From Orientallactaga sibirica (Eukaryota; Chordata; Mammalia; Rodentia; Dipodidae), in contig JAEOAD010002183.1 in assembly GCA_036365145.1 (NCBI GenBank), positions 1,736,001 through 1,800,000 on the forward strand: a DNA stretch of 64,000 nucleotides, given 5' to 3'. Below are positions 1 to 10,989 of this stretch, one piece after another. The position numbers were made by a program, and so were the translations under genes. Under the pieces are notes generated by a model that was not told the origin of the DNA, ran no database searches, and saw nothing but the letters and a program-made list of their open reading frames with translations. How positions within the stretch are numbered: position 1 is the stretch's first letter; the number at the start of each line of letters is the position of its first letter.

Positions 1-300
1 TATAACTGAATATCAGAGACTAGATCATTTATAAAAAAGAGTAAAGGCGTATGAAATTCATAGTTCTGGAGGCTGGGAAAAACTTGACTCCAGCATCTAG
101 TGGGGGACTTAATTCTACATTGTAATGTTCAGGAACAGAGCTGTGTTAGGAAGAATAAGCATGCCAGAGCAAGCTTGCCACACATGGAGATGCTTTCAAA
201 ACAAAGCCCCTCCCACAATGACCCATTTATCCATTAATCCATAAGAGGGCGACCCATTTGCCAGTGATATGAATTTCTCTGAGATGTGGTGTCTTCTGCC
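1..300 (-). mobile_element. Possible MaLR-type LTR remnant, cut by the window edge
   Basis: The phrase 'agttctggaggctggga' followed by 'cacctcc/cccctcccacaatgac'-like text resembles the reverse complement of mammalian MaLR LTRs, as in the clearer copy at 19232-19585. The match is patchy, no end is visible and the family cannot be fixed by eye. Confidence 0.35.
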
Positions 301-400
301 AAAAATGACAATAGGTAAATAAGATGCTGAGAAAAGGTTCAGTTGATGGGATTTCTTAACCATAGCATTATTGACATCTAGGGCCAGAGTCTTTACTTCT

Positions 401-550
401 TTTTTTTTTTTTTCTTGAGGTAGGGTCTCGCTCTAGCCTAGGCTGACCTGGAATTCACTATGTAGTCTCAGGCTGGTCTCAAACTCACAGTGATCCTCCA
501 ACCCTGCTTCTCAAGTGCTAGGATTAAAGGTGTGCACCACCACACCCGGC
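401..550 (-). mobile_element. B1 SINE
   Basis: Reverse-complement B1: a T-run (the A tail), then 'gaggtagggtctcgctcta', 'gacctggaattcactatgta' and the 7SL-like head ending 'cacacccggc'. Full length at about 140 bp. The flanks 'cagagtcttt' and 'cagcagtctttt' look like a worn target-site duplication. Confidence 0.88.
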
Positions 551-572
551 ACAGCAGTCTTTTTTGTAGATG

Positions 573-811
573 GCTATTCTGCGCATTATAGGATGTGTAC
601 TAGTTAGCTGTTCTGCACACTGTAGTGTGTTTACTACTCAGCTATTCTGCACATTGTAGGGTGTTTACTAGTTGGCTGTTCTGCACATTGTAGGGTGTTT
701 ACTAGTTGACTGTTCTGCACATTGTAGGGTGTTTAGTAGGTGGTTGTTCTGCACATTGTAGGGTATTTAGTAGGTAGCTGTTCTGCATATTGTAGGGTGT
801 TTACTAGTTTT
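573..811. repeat. Minisatellite, seven 34-bp units
   Basis: Units start at 573, 607, 641, 675, 709, 743 and 777, an exact 34-bp period. The core is 'ttctgcacattgtagggtg' followed by 'tttactagt'. The middle units are nearly identical and the first two are the most diverged. There are no unique spacers, so this is a plain tandem array. It lies just outside the B1 at 401-550. Confidence 0.95.
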
Positions 812-1880
812 ATACCTGGCTTCCACTACCCAGTACACTGCTCCCCCCAGTTATAATTACAAAGTGTCCCAGAGAGGCTCACATCTATTAAGAACCAAGC
901 TCACCACTAAGAAAGAGAAAGAATCAAGCAAGAATTTAGATGTTTTACTATCTCTTTCTTTGCATCTGGATGAGGTCTGGATTTTTAGGGATTTTCCATG
1001 TGGATTCTTCCTTTTTCCCATGACCCCAATTCTCTTTTCCTGTAGTCTTCTTTTTATCGCTTTTATTTCTTGGCCTCCTTACTTTCCTGACTTCCATGGA
1101 CATAAAACACAACCCTGCAAAGATGACAGACTCTCAAGTCCATTCCTTTCTTACTAAATTCCATTCTTCTGCTGTGCTGAGTGCAAGAGTGAACTCATTT
1201 ATCTGTGCTGATGCTGTTGAGGGTGGGGCGGGGCAGAGGGAGGGCTCCTCACTGCTGTGTTAGCAGCTTAGCACCAAGGGGGAGATAGGGCAGAAGGAAG
1301 AATATGCACTGCTGTGCTTAGCAGGCCCGCACCACCTTCACTTTGGGCTGGTGCCACTGCACTGGCTGTCTACTGGTCTCTCTGCATCTACACTTGCAGC
1401 CAGTCGACCATCTCCTATCAGCTCAGAGGTTAAGCAGGCCGTGGTTTGGATGGGGTTTGTCCCTTCATCAAAGGAAACTTAGTCCCCAGTTTAGAAATGT
1501 TGAGGTGAGACCTTTGGGAGACAATCCACGAATTCCTATCTGCTGACTAATGGGTTACTGGGAAAATGAATAATTTCAGGGAGGGAAGGACCTCCTTCAT
1601 GGTTATTGACACAACCGTGGGAAGATAGATTTGATTTTCCTGACTGCATCACACTGTGCCCAGCCTTCCATTGAGGACCTAGGACGTGAGGGAGTGGCTG
1701 CACAGGACTCATGATGGTTCAAAAGAAGTAAAAGACACACAGGTTATACTTCTGTGATACTCAAAGTCATATTAATGCAGGCTTATTTTTAAAATTTAAT
1801 TTATGTGGCCTAAACATTACTGTATTACCATAGGTTAATTACAGATTAGTAGCTCAAGTATAGATTTAAAAAATAAACCA
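812..1880. other. Unique non-coding sequence, no element recognised
   Basis: There are open frames of 97 and 67 codons here, but with no family resemblance, splice context or codon bias. Around 1210-1330 'cactgctgtg' and 'ttagcag' recur imperfectly about 70 bp apart in a purine-rich segment. Nothing else is seen. Confidence 0.5.
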
Positions 1881-1884
1881 AGGG

Positions 1885-2085
1885 GGATGGGAAAATGGTT
1901 CAGTGGTTAAAGGTGCTTGCTTGCAAAATCAGCTGGTCTGGATTCAATTCTCAAGCCACCCACTTAAGCCAGACACAAAAAGTGGCACAAACCATCTGGT
2001 GTTTGTTTATAACGGCAAGAGGCCCTGGTGAACAAACATGCACATAAACACACACACACACACACACAAATAAAGAAATTTAATT
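1885..2085 (+). mobile_element. tRNA-derived SINE (dipodid B2-like), old copy
   Basis: The head 'atggttcagtggttaaaggt' (A-box region) is followed by 'ctggattcaattctc' (B-box region), 'aagccagacacaaa', 'ggcaagaggccctggtg' and a CA/AAATAAA tail. Well diverged from the younger copies below. Confidence 0.75.
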
Positions 2086-2809
2086 TAAAAAGTTAATCTG
2101 AGAAATAACTTAAGGTCTTAAGTATCATGACACAGATATGGCCTAAGTCGCACATCCTGCAAAGGTGAAAAAACATTGAGCAATGGTAGCTAGAATTGCC
2201 TTTCAAAGAGCCATTTCACATGCACCTTAAAAGTCTGTGGTTATATGGTATAGTGGTCTCCAAAGTAGGATAGTTCCACGGGGTGAACACAGGCTTCTGC
2301 TTACTTATCTTAAGTAATAAGTAAGGGACTAAAATTCACCCCTGACTTTTGCATTAACACTGCTTTCCTCTCTGTAACCCACAGCCCTCCGGGTTTTTGC
2401 AAAGCCTCATGTTAACAGCAGCCCTTCCAGCATCAGCTCAGGTCCACCATGTTCTGACATTTTGCAGTTTACATGCACCAGTGCCTATGACAAGATCCTT
2501 TTGTGCTATGAAGAGGCTCCCTGTTTATCTTATGTAAGGGTATGTAAAACAACATGAATGACTTTCTTTTCTAAAATTACAAGTGGCCCTCAATTACTTA
2601 CCATTTTTACCAAGGAAAGTGACTGATAGAAAGCCAGATAATGTTTTTAAATTAAGTACATTTCTAAAGTGTTTACTGAGAAACAAGCTGCTTTTGAAAT
2701 AAATGTGACTATAAAGAAAAAATTTTAAAAGATGTTTGAAAATGCTCCTGTGTTATATGATCTCAATGCTGAAAACAATGTAAACAATTGGTTAAAATTC
2801 TTTGGGTCT
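2086..2809. other. Unique non-coding sequence
   Basis: AT-rich single-copy-looking DNA. No repeat, promoter or exon signature recognised. Confidence 0.45.
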
Positions 2810-3060
2810 TGGAAGACAGTTTTGTGAGTGAAGTGCTTGCTTTGAAAGCATGAGACTCTGAGTTCAATCCCTACATAAAATTCTGGATGAGGCAGTGGCC
2901 GTGCCTGTAATTCCCATGCGGGGAGGCAGAGATAGGGAGCTTCCTGGGGCTCACTGGCTAGCCAGTCTAGCTAACTGACAAGCTCCAAGCCAATGCTAGA
3001 CCCTGGGTCAAAAAGAGGTAGATAACTTTTATAAGGATAACACCCAAGGTTGTCTTTTGT
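2810..3060 (+). mobile_element. Composite SINE of B4/RSINE1 type
   Basis: A tRNA-like head ('gtgcttgctttgaaagcatg', 'gagttcaatcc') runs into a B1-like half ('gtgcctgtaattcccatg', 'ggaggcagagatagg', 'gctagccagtctagc', 'agaccctgggtcaaaaag'). This arrangement is typical of rodent ID/B1 composites. Diverged, so the subfamily is uncertain. Confidence 0.6.
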
Positions 3061-3131
3061 TCTCCGCATACATAAGCATATATGTGCACATGCACCCGTA
3101 CACATACACCCCATCTCAAACACATAGGGGA

Positions 3132-3136
3132 CTACA

Positions 3137-3207
<71 letters not shown>
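3132..3207. repeat. (CA)n microsatellite
   Basis: An almost perfect CA tract of about 36 repeats at the tail of the preceding SINE. Several apparent ORFs across it on both strands are low-complexity artefacts. Confidence 0.98.
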
Positions 3208-3210
<3 letters not shown>

Positions 3211-3229
3211 AGCAAAAAAATAAATTATG

Positions 3230-3440
3230 GTCTGGAGAGATGGCTCAGCAGTTATAGGTGCTTTCTTTCATAGCTTGACGGCCCAGATTCAGTTCCCCAG
3301 TTCTCACATAATACCAGATGCACAAAGTGGTGCATGTGTCTGGAGTTTGTTTGCAGTGGAAGGAGGACCTGTCATGCCCATACTCTCTCTCTGCCTCTTT
3401 CTATCTCTCTCTTTCTCAAATAAATAATAAAATTAATTAA
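3230..3440 (+). mobile_element. tRNA-derived SINE (dipodid B2-like, type I)
   Basis: Head 'ctggagagatggctcagcag', B-box region 'cagattcagttccc', body 'ccagatgcacaaagtgg' and 'tggagtttgtttgcagtgg', then a CT-rich tract and an AAATAAATAA tail. Confidence 0.92.
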
Positions 3441-3850
3441 TAAAATTATCAATTAATAAAATTATTTTAAAAATAAACTCTCTCGTCTGTATAATTATAA
3501 AAACACAACTTTTAAATATACTAAAAATCTTTCAGACCATTTCACTGAATTTTTGAATCCATTTTTAAAGTACAAAAGAGCATCATTTTCCGAATTGTTT
3601 ATGAGAAAAAAAAAGTGGGCTAGTGCTAGGGAGTATGAGAATTTAATAGCCAAACATTGACAAATATCTGCTTGTAAATATGACAAAAACTGAAAAAAAT
3701 CAGAAAAAATGTATTATGAGTTAAACTGTGAGATCATAAGATAAATGTGCATAATTCAGTGTGGCCTGCAATTATTTTGTGTCAAACATAGCTCCAGCTA
3801 ATGTATAAAGTCAATAATTGTCTACAAAAATTTGCATTTCAAAAAAAACT
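3441..3850. other. AT-rich unique sequence
   Basis: No recognisable element. A 63-codon frame on the minus strand has no support. Confidence 0.4.
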
Positions 3851-4020
3851 TAGGCTGAAGAGATTGCTCAACAGTTAAGGCACTTGCCTGCAAAGCCTAA
3901 TGACCCTGGTTCAGTTCCCCAGTACTCACATAAAGCCAGATGCACAAAGTGGAATGTGCATCTGGAGTTTGTTTGCAGAGTATTTTTTTAAATTTTTTTA
4001 AAATAAATAAATACAAAAAA
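3851..4020 (+). mobile_element. tRNA-derived SINE, type I, tail replaced
   Basis: Head 'ggctgaagagattgctcaac' and body 'gccagatgcacaaagtgg' are present. The usual CT-rich tract after 'gtttgcag' is missing and the element passes straight into A/T-rich tail sequence. Confidence 0.85.
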
Positions 4021-4031
4021 AAAACCAACAA

Positions 4032-4187
4032 ATCTGAGCTAGGCATGGTGGCACACACCTATAAATCTCAGCACTCTAGAGACTGAAGCTGAAGGATTGT
4101 TGAAAATTCAAGAGTAGCCTGGGCTACTTGGTGAATTTCAAACTCAGCCTGGGATATATAATGAAATTCTGTCTCAAAAAACACAAC
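4032..4187 (+). mobile_element. B1 SINE, old
   Basis: 'gctaggcatggtggcacaca', 'cagcactctagagactgaag', 'cagcctgggatatataatg' and 'tctgtctcaaaaaa' match B1 in order, with many substitutions. Confidence 0.75.
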
Positions 4188-4188
4188 T

Positions 4189-4468
4189 GGGGCTGGAGAG
4201 ATGGCTTAGCGGTTAAGGCTCCTGCCTCCTAAGCCTAAGAAAGCTGGTTCCAGTCTCCAGCGGTTCCAATCTCCAGGTCCCACATTCAGCCAGATGCAAA
4301 GTGACACAAGGGCGCAATGCCGCACTTGACCACAAGGGGGCGCACGCATCTGGAGTTCGTTCCCAGCAGCTGAGAGGCTGCTGGCACACACATCTCTATC
4401 TGTCTCCCTCTCCCTCTCTCTGTCTCTCTCCCAAAAAAAAAAAAAAAAGAAAAAAAGAAAAAAAAAAA
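4189..4468 (+). mobile_element. tRNA-derived SINE, type II (CTCF-motif subfamily)
   Basis: Differs from type I: after 'ggctggagagatggcttagc' it has 'cctcctaagcctaag', then the partly duplicated 'gttccagtctccag' / 'gttccaatctccag', 'agccagatgcaaagtgacac', a GC-rich 'gggcgcaatgccgcacttg' segment and 'cagcagctgagaggctgctg' before the CT tract and A tail. Confidence 0.92.
4330..4343 (+). promoter_or_regulatory. CTCF-core-like motif in type II SINE
   Basis: The 14-mer 'ccacaagggggcgc' matches the well-known CTCF core (CCASNAGGGGGCGC). It sits at a fixed place in the SINE body and recurs in other type II copies. Occupancy cannot be inferred from sequence. Confidence 0.55.
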
Positions 4469-4469
4469 C

Positions 4470-4625
4470 TAATGGGCTAGGGATGCAACTTAGTTGGTAG
4501 AGTCCTTGCTTAACATTTGCAAAGCATTGGGTTCAATACTCAGTATCACATAAAACCAAGTGTGGTGCTGCACACCTATAATCCCAGCACTAGGGAATTG
4601 GAGGCAGGAGGATCAGAAGTTCAAA
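4470..4625 (+). mobile_element. B4-type SINE (ID head plus B1 half)
   Basis: ID-like part 'gggctagggatgcaacttag' with 'ggtagagtccttgctt' and 'gggttcaatactcagtatc', followed by B1-like 'aagtgtggtgctgcacacct', 'ataatcccagcac' and 'ggaggcaggaggatcag'. Confidence 0.85.
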
Positions 4626-5025
4626 AAAAGAGAAAAACAAAGTTCAATGTGACACTAAGCTACATTGTCTTTGTATTTGTTACTGATTTCACTTGTATAC
4701 GAGAACTAAAACAAAGTCTTCAAACACAGTCCCTGGAGCATCGATTCTGTGATGCTCATCAATACTGATTTTTACCTCCAAGTGACATTCACCTTTCTAA
4801 AGGGCTCTTTTTCCTGTTACAGAAATACACTGAAGTAAAAAGATTAATATCTGCATAAACAAGGTTGGTGTTAAGTCTACCTGTTAAACCATGATAACAT
4901 AATCTTCCAACATCAGTTATAAATTTAGGCTTTTCAAGCAAAAAATGCTGATTTTGCTATAAAGCCTGACAACTGAAATATTCTTGCTTTAATCTCAATA
5001 AACTTCATTTATATAAGTGGACATC
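4626..5025. other. Unique non-coding sequence
   Basis: No recognised element. The 83-codon frame starting in the SINE upstream is not credible as a gene. Confidence 0.4.
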
Positions 5026-5040
5026 TACTGCTCTTATTTT

Positions 5041-5145
5041 TTTTAATTTTTATTTTTATTGACAACTTCTTTTATTGTAGACAATACCTCATGTTATTTC
5101 CCTCCCTTCCCCCCACTTTCCCCTTTGAAACTTCACTCTCCATCA
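5041..5145 (-). mobile_element. Very short 5'-truncated L1 3' end
   Basis: About 105 bp matching the extreme 3' end of the second L1 subfamily ('ttttattgacaacttct', 'catgttatttccctccc'; compare 58015-58110). It is bounded by a perfect 15-bp target-site duplication, 'tactgctcttatttt', at 5026-5040 and 5146-5160. Confidence 0.9.
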
Positions 5146-5160
5146 TACTGCTCTTATTTT

Positions 5161-5433
5161 ACATCTTAAAATACAGAAATACTCTGTGATAAAGGATTTA
5201 TGCAAACTTCACAATGAATAAAGAGTAGATTTCACAAATGGATCCTAGATAATATGCTATTTAGAGTTCTCTCATGTATAACACTTCTCCAACCTTTTAT
5301 TATAGTACTAAAGAATTGTAATATCTTACTTTATTTAATTGGGTTTAATATTTAATTTCTTTATCGAAGTTACAATATTGCTTTACAATATAAGCATGAC
5401 AAAAGTCAGTCATATGTAGCTCTGTCTCTTCTA
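5161..5433. other. Unique AT-rich sequence
   Basis: No element recognised between two dated insertions. Confidence 0.4.
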
Positions 5434-5446
5434 AATAATGGCCATT

Positions 5447-5449
<3 letters not shown>

Positions 5450-5478
<29 letters not shown>

Positions 5479-5660
5479 TTATTTATTTTATTGTAAATAG
5501 AGAGAGTGAGTAGGGGATGGATGTACCAGGGCCTTTTGCCACTAGAGACCTGCAGGTGCCACTTTGTGAATCTGGCTTTACGTGGGTACTGAGGAATCAA
5601 ATCTGGGCCATTGGGTATTGCAAGCAAAAGCTTTTAAATGCTGAGCCATCTCTCCAGCCC
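5450..5660 (-). mobile_element. tRNA-derived SINE, type I, with tetranucleotide tail
   Basis: Reverse orientation, ending 'gctgagccatctctccagcc'. The tail has become a TATC/TTTA microsatellite (about 5450-5490). TSDs of 16 bp, differing at one base, lie at 5434-5449 and 5661-5676 ('aataatggccatttta'). Confidence 0.93.
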
Positions 5661-5676
5661 AATAATGGTCATTTTA

Positions 5677-6545
5677 ATAACCTCAATTCAAGATGTGACA
5701 AAATATTATAATGAAAGTTATAGTACATTAATTGTATTTCATATTGATGACATTACAAGTTAGAGTATTTATTTACGGCCATTTATTACAGTTCGAAGTA
5801 CTGGCATAAAATTTAATTTAGATGGATTTTTTTTACAGAAGGTAACTGGTTTAATTGAAAAAGTTTCTATTTAAAAAACACAGCAATTCTCTACTTTCTG
5901 AATTTTACCATGAAGGCCAGTATCTTTTGTTCCTTGGCTACTTCTAGCATGTATTTAACTCTACTGATAATAAAATCTATGTTCAGAACAGAAAATCAAA
6001 TTAGAAAGGTTGCATGGATATCACAATCACTTCAAAAGACATATTGTAGCAAGTATATGTCAACCTATCTTCAGACAGTATGATCTTCTACAATAGTGAT
6101 TTTGTGTATTTATCTTATACAATCTTAACTTTACAAAAGTGTGTTACACCATATAGTTTCATTTCCTACTAAGAATACAACTGAATAAATCCATCAGTAA
6201 GTATTTGTTTAGCACAAATGTGCCTGGAAGTATGTGGATGCTTTTCTGAGTATGCCAGCTAATGTATGCATGTATCCATATGTCCCTTCTTATAAGGATG
6301 GCAATCATGCTGGATGAGGATCTAAGCTAAGGACCTAATTTTACCTCTGTAAAAATTCTATCTCCAAATAATGTCACATTTGGGAATTCTAGGTAGTAGG
6401 AATTCAGTGTATGTTCCTTGAAAGGATGCCACAACAACATCCTCCTTCATTTCTTGTTTACTTATGTTGTAATGATTTCTTCCCCCTATATTTCTTTTTA
6501 CCTAACACCTTCCACTTGGTCATAAGTGGAAATTTATGTGGGAAC
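5677..6545. other. Unique AT-rich sequence
   Basis: Single-copy-looking DNA. No repeat or exon signal recognised. Confidence 0.4.
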
Positions 6546-6547
6546 CA

Positions 6548-6790
6548 CATATTTTTTTTTTCATTTAAATGTTTTATTTGTTTGTTTACTCATTGAGATG
6601 AGATGTGTGTGTGTGTGAGAGAGAGAGAGAAAGAGAGAGAATGGGCACTCCAGGGCCTCTAGCCACTGCAAACAAACTCCAGATGCATGTGTCACATTGT
6701 GCATCTGGCTTAAATGCATACTGAGGAATTGAAACTGGGTCCTTAGGCTTTAGGCATGTGCTTTAACCACTAAGCAATCTCTCCAGCCCA
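6548..6790 (-). mobile_element. tRNA-derived SINE, type I
   Basis: Reverse copy: T-rich tail, 'gtgtgtgagagagagaga', 'caaactccagatgcatgtg', and the head complement 'aagcaatctctccagccc'. No convincing TSD. Confidence 0.9.
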
Positions 6791-8205
6791 TGATATTTCT
6801 TTATAATGAGATTCCTGGTACATGAGCTACTTATTTCCTTTAAAGATTTTGCTATTTGCTGATCAACTCAATAAAAGTTGCAGGAGAAAGCAATAAAGCA
6901 TACTTAAATATAGGAAGAGCTATAGGAACACGTGCCTAGAACTTTACATTTCACTTTTCTATGGGTCTATTTCTCATACTAGACTATGACTTCTTTGAGG
7001 GTAGAAGCCATATTTTTTCTTGATTGTGGCAGAAATCATTAATTATTAGCTTCACTGCTACATAGTCTGCTCCCAAACTTTGTTTGGGCAGATGATATGT
7101 CTCTAGGAGGCTATGTCAATGCAGTTCTGCCAATCAGAGGTAAGTGGGAGTAGGGGATGAGACTTCCTGGAAAGCAAGAGCAGGCTCATCTGCATTCTTT
7201 CTTGCCCTTTACCATTTTTCCTTTTCCTTCATAGAATTCACAGGTGTCGCTCAGATCTAAAGCAGCCCTTCTGTGATCAAGCAGATAGCACATAGCTATC
7301 TTTCCCAAAAGATTGGGTCTCTCTTTAGCTGTCTCTGTCTTATCTGCTATTTAGGACCTTATTATTTTAATTTCTATACTTATTTATTCTAGACATTCCT
7401 AAAATTCCTCAGTGATACTTTTACAAATATATTCTAATTCTATTTTAATTTCTATACTTATTTATTCTAGACATTCCTAAAATTCCTCAGTGATACTTCT
7501 ACAAATGTATTCTAATTCTAATTCCCTATCCTTGATCGTATTATGAAGTTTCAACTTCTAAAAACATTATAGTTATTTTACCATTAGTGTCTGATAATTC
7601 CTATATATGAGTCTTTGTAAATCTGATTATCTTGCTTCTTGTTTCTGCTGACTTTCATCCATTGGTGTCTTAGATTCTTAAGCATTTTTTGAACTTCTTC
7701 ACTGCTGGCTGATTCTTTTTCTTACAACACTATTAGTGGAAACATTTTTAGGCAAACCTTAAAATTCTAAACATAATGGATTTGGTTTACACATATCATC
7801 TTAGTGATACAAGTAACCTGGGGCTAGTGTGTATTTTTACTTGTTTTTTTGAGGATTTTAATACATGAACATATTGTAAGTTGATCACATGACTCTCCAA
7901 TTGCTTTCTTTTCCTGCTTTTCCCATCCTTATTCCACTGAACCCTCCCCTCTTTCCAAGTAGTCATTCTTCTGTGTTGATCTCTCATTATTCTTTTTGTT
8001 TTCATTTCACTTGTTCCAATTTTCATTGTCCCTATAATGTATTGAGTTGGTAGATAGATATTGATCATAATCAGTTGGCTTAATGAACAGTTAGAATATT
8101 TCTATCTTTTGACTTAGAGGAATAACATGATTACAGAGAAATTTTTTAAAGATTATTAATCTTTATATGGGTAGAAGATATCATTTATAGTGTCAATGCT
8201 TCTAA
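6791..8205. other. Unique AT-rich sequence containing a tandem duplication
   Basis: No interspersed element recognised, apart from the 78-bp tandem duplication listed separately. Confidence 0.4.
7363..7518. repeat. 78-bp direct tandem duplication
   Basis: Copies at 7363-7440 and 7441-7518 begin 'tattttaatttctatactta' and abut exactly. I count two differences, at 'acttttaca'/'acttctaca' and 'aaatata'/'aaatgta'. Confidence 0.95.
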
Positions 8206-8209
8206 GTTA

Positions 8210-10455
8210 TTTTTATTTTATTCTATTTTATTTTATTTTATTTTATTAGATATGAACATATTTAGTATGTAAACAACACATGTTGGTACCATCTTTTTCC
8301 TTCTCCTTTCCTCTTTTCTGAAGAGGCCTTCCTCTATGGGGATTGTGGGTCATGCATTATGGGGGCAGCAGTCAGTTATGGGGGAGAGGAAATGTGTCTA
8401 TGCAAAATGTCCCAACTTGTGGCTCTAACAATCTTTCCAACCCTCCTCTGCAAAATTCCCTGAGCCATGTTGGGTGCATTTTAAGTCTACTTCACTGATG
8501 GGTTCTTAGGAGCCTCTGGATCTCTGGTTTGGTAGGTGTTGAGTGTCCTCAGTATTTATCTTCATCACCCTTGTGCTGATATCAGATTCACTAAGAAAGC
8601 AGCACTCTTGCTTATTTCCCCAATTCCTCTGTAGTTTCAGCTGGGGCCAGGGTGGAGTGCACTGGGTCATTTGCCTCCTCAGGTCCAGCTTCCATCTGGA
8701 AAAGACAAGCAGATTCTGGTTAAATGGGATAACCATTATTAATTTAGAGAGAATTAAAAGGATGTAGACCCTCTTATAGTCTAAGGTTAGTGGGAGCTTG
8801 GCAATGGAAAGCAGAATCATTATCTGGATATGATTCTGACTTATTTCCCATTTCCAGATATGGTTTCCTTTCCACAGAGTGGATCTATTTGCCGATCCAA
8901 GAATAGTTGGTCACCCACCATGGCTGTGTGCCACTATTGCATTTGTGTGAGCATCACGTCAAGTTGTTTGCTTCTGAGTTGCTCAGATTTTAAGTTGCTT
9001 GGACAGATGTTGGTCACTTTGCCCTGGTAACTCATGTAGCACCTACCAGCACAAGATGGGCTAATTGTCTGGGAACTGGCTCTCCAGATTCTAACCAGGT
9101 CTCTCTCCATGGTCTGTGCAGACAGTGTATGGTGACTTCAGCAGTAGGGTCTTACCATTAACCTCTGGTGGGTAATCCAATGCTCTGACAGAGGTCTGTC
9201 TTGTTTGTTCTGGGAGATCTAGTAGGTCTCTCTGATAAACAGCTCATTGTGGATGGAGACCACATCCTGGTACAGAGAATTATAGGCCTGTGCTAAAGGA
9301 AAAGAAAAAAGAGAAGAAAGAGAAACAGGAGAAATTTGAGGTTAGGTTTTGTCTCACCCTCTCCAGGGCCCTTCGATTCAGGTACTTCCCCCTAAGGTCC
9401 TCTTGAGGGTTCCACTTTTTAGTTTGACTTCCAGGATATAGGATTATATGGAACTAGTTCAATTTGGGTTCAGTTTTGTGTCCCCCCCCCATCCACTCCC
9501 TTCCCCCAAGCCCTACCCTCCCTATTGTCCAAGCCTTGAGATGTTATTCAGATATGTCAGCAATTTGGGCTGATCCAGGTCATTGTGTCATTTTTTTTTT
9601 CTTATAACTGATTAGAACTGTTGTGTAGATATACCATTCATCCAATGATTGGCACCTGGGTTGATTCCAGTTTTTAGCTATTATGAATTGAGCAGCTATA
9701 AACATGGTTAAGCAAATATCTCTGAACTGAGATGTGGAGTTTTTAGGGTGAATGCCTAGTAAGGGAACAAGGTCTATTGGTAACTCTATATTCATCCTTT
9801 TCAGGAGTCTCCATATTAATTTCCATAGTGGTTGTACCAGCTTATATCCCACCAACAATGAATGAAGGTTCCTATTTCTCCACAACCTTGCCAACATTCA
9901 TTTTCATTTGATTTTTTAATGTTTGCTATCCTTACTGGAGTAAGGTGGAATCTCATAATTGTTTTAATTTGCATTTCCCTAATGGTTAGGGGTGTTGAAC
10001 ATTTTCTTAAGTGCGTGTTAGCCATTTGTAATTCTTCCTCTGAGAACTCCCTATTTAGTTCTCTCCCCCACTTTTGGAGTGGGTGGTTTGATTTTTTTTT
10101 ATTGTTTAGATTTTTTGAGTTCTTTGTAGTTTATCAGTGGTAAAGCTGGCAAAAATTTTCTCCTATTCAGCAGGTAATCTATTGGCTCTGCTTATGGTAT
10201 GTTTGTCTGTGCAAAAGGTTTTTAGCTTCATGAGATCCCATTGGTTGGGTGCTTGTTTAATTTCCTGGGCTACTGAGGTTTTTCTCAGGAAGTCTTTTAC
10301 CAGTCCTATATTATGGAGAGGGCCTCCTATTTTTTTCTTCCAGTAGTTTAAGAGTTTCAGGTCTTATAATGTGGCCTTTAATCCATTTGAACTTGAGTTT
10401 TGTGTATGTTGAAGTTTTTCTACATTTTTCTATATATGGTCATCCAATGTCTACA
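8210..10455 (-). mobile_element. L1 copy A, 5'-truncated LINE-1
   Basis: Minus-strand L1. The A tail is an ATTTT-rich tract at 8211-8252. The 3'UTR fills about 8253-9540 ('aacacatgttggtaccatct', 'gattgtgggtcatgcattat', 'cagcagtagggtcttaccat'). The ORF2 C-terminal end fills about 9545-10455, where similarity to copies B and C stops, so everything upstream is missing. No convincing TSD. Confidence 0.92.
9545..10455 (-). pseudogene. L1 ORF2 C-terminal remnant (copy A)
   Basis: Minus-strand frames spell the end of LINE-1 ORF2p: a segment like 'FHLTPVRIANIKKSN' with the cysteine-containing 'ECWQGCGEIGTFIHCWW' (9816-10025), then 'LVQPLWKLIWRLLKR' and 'DEWYIYTTVLISYKKKK' (9580-9897). The two lie in different frames, so at least one frameshift separates them. 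The endonuclease and reverse-transcriptase domains are absent through 5' truncation. Confidence 0.9.
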
Positions 10456-10649
10456 ATTGGATGTAAAAGTATTTGTTTCACATGCTTGGCTTATGGAAAG
10501 AAAATTCAGTGAGATCAGAAGATATCAAAATAAAATATGCAATTCATTAGCTGTATGCTCTTAAATAATGAGCGACACATTGTACTACAGTCTCTTTCCT
10601 TTAACCTTTCCTGTTCCTATGCATTGTGTTTGTGGAGAGCATTTGTCTT

Positions 10650-10989
10650 GTGGTGGTGGTTTGAATGAGATGTCCTCATAGCCTCCTTTGTTTGGAATGC
10701 TTGGTCCTTAGCTGGCAGCACTTTGGAATGTGGAACCTTGCAGGAGGAGGTGTGTTGCTGGGGTTGGGCTTTGGATTGTTATAGCCCAGCTTCTCCCTTG
10801 TTAGAGCTCACACTTGCTTCTTTCTCTCAGTTGCTATGGTAAGACTTGATGCTCAGCCTTTGCACTACCATCCCTTCCCTGACATGATGAGGCTCTTCCT
10901 CAAGACTTTAAGCCAAAATAAACCTTTTTCTCCTGTAAGCTGCTCTTGGTTGGGTGTTTTGTCCCAGTAGCACGAAGGTGACTGCAACA
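10650..10989 (+). mobile_element. MaLR LTR (ORR1/MT-like)
   Basis: Starts 'tggtggtggtttgaatgaga', has 'ggaatgcttggtccttagct', 'gcaggaggaggtgtgttgct', a polyadenylation region 'aagccaaaataaacc', and ends 'aggtgactgcaaca'. This is the layout of rodent MaLR LTRs. Apparently a solo LTR. Confidence 0.88.

Noticed and set aside
573..811. CRISPR-like regular spacing
   Set aside because: The 34-bp units abut with no unique spacers, and the DNA is mammalian; it is a minisatellite.
3057..3273. Overlapping ORFs on both strands across 3057-3273
   Set aside because: They translate the (CA)n microsatellite into His-Thr or Cys-Val repeats; low-complexity artefacts.
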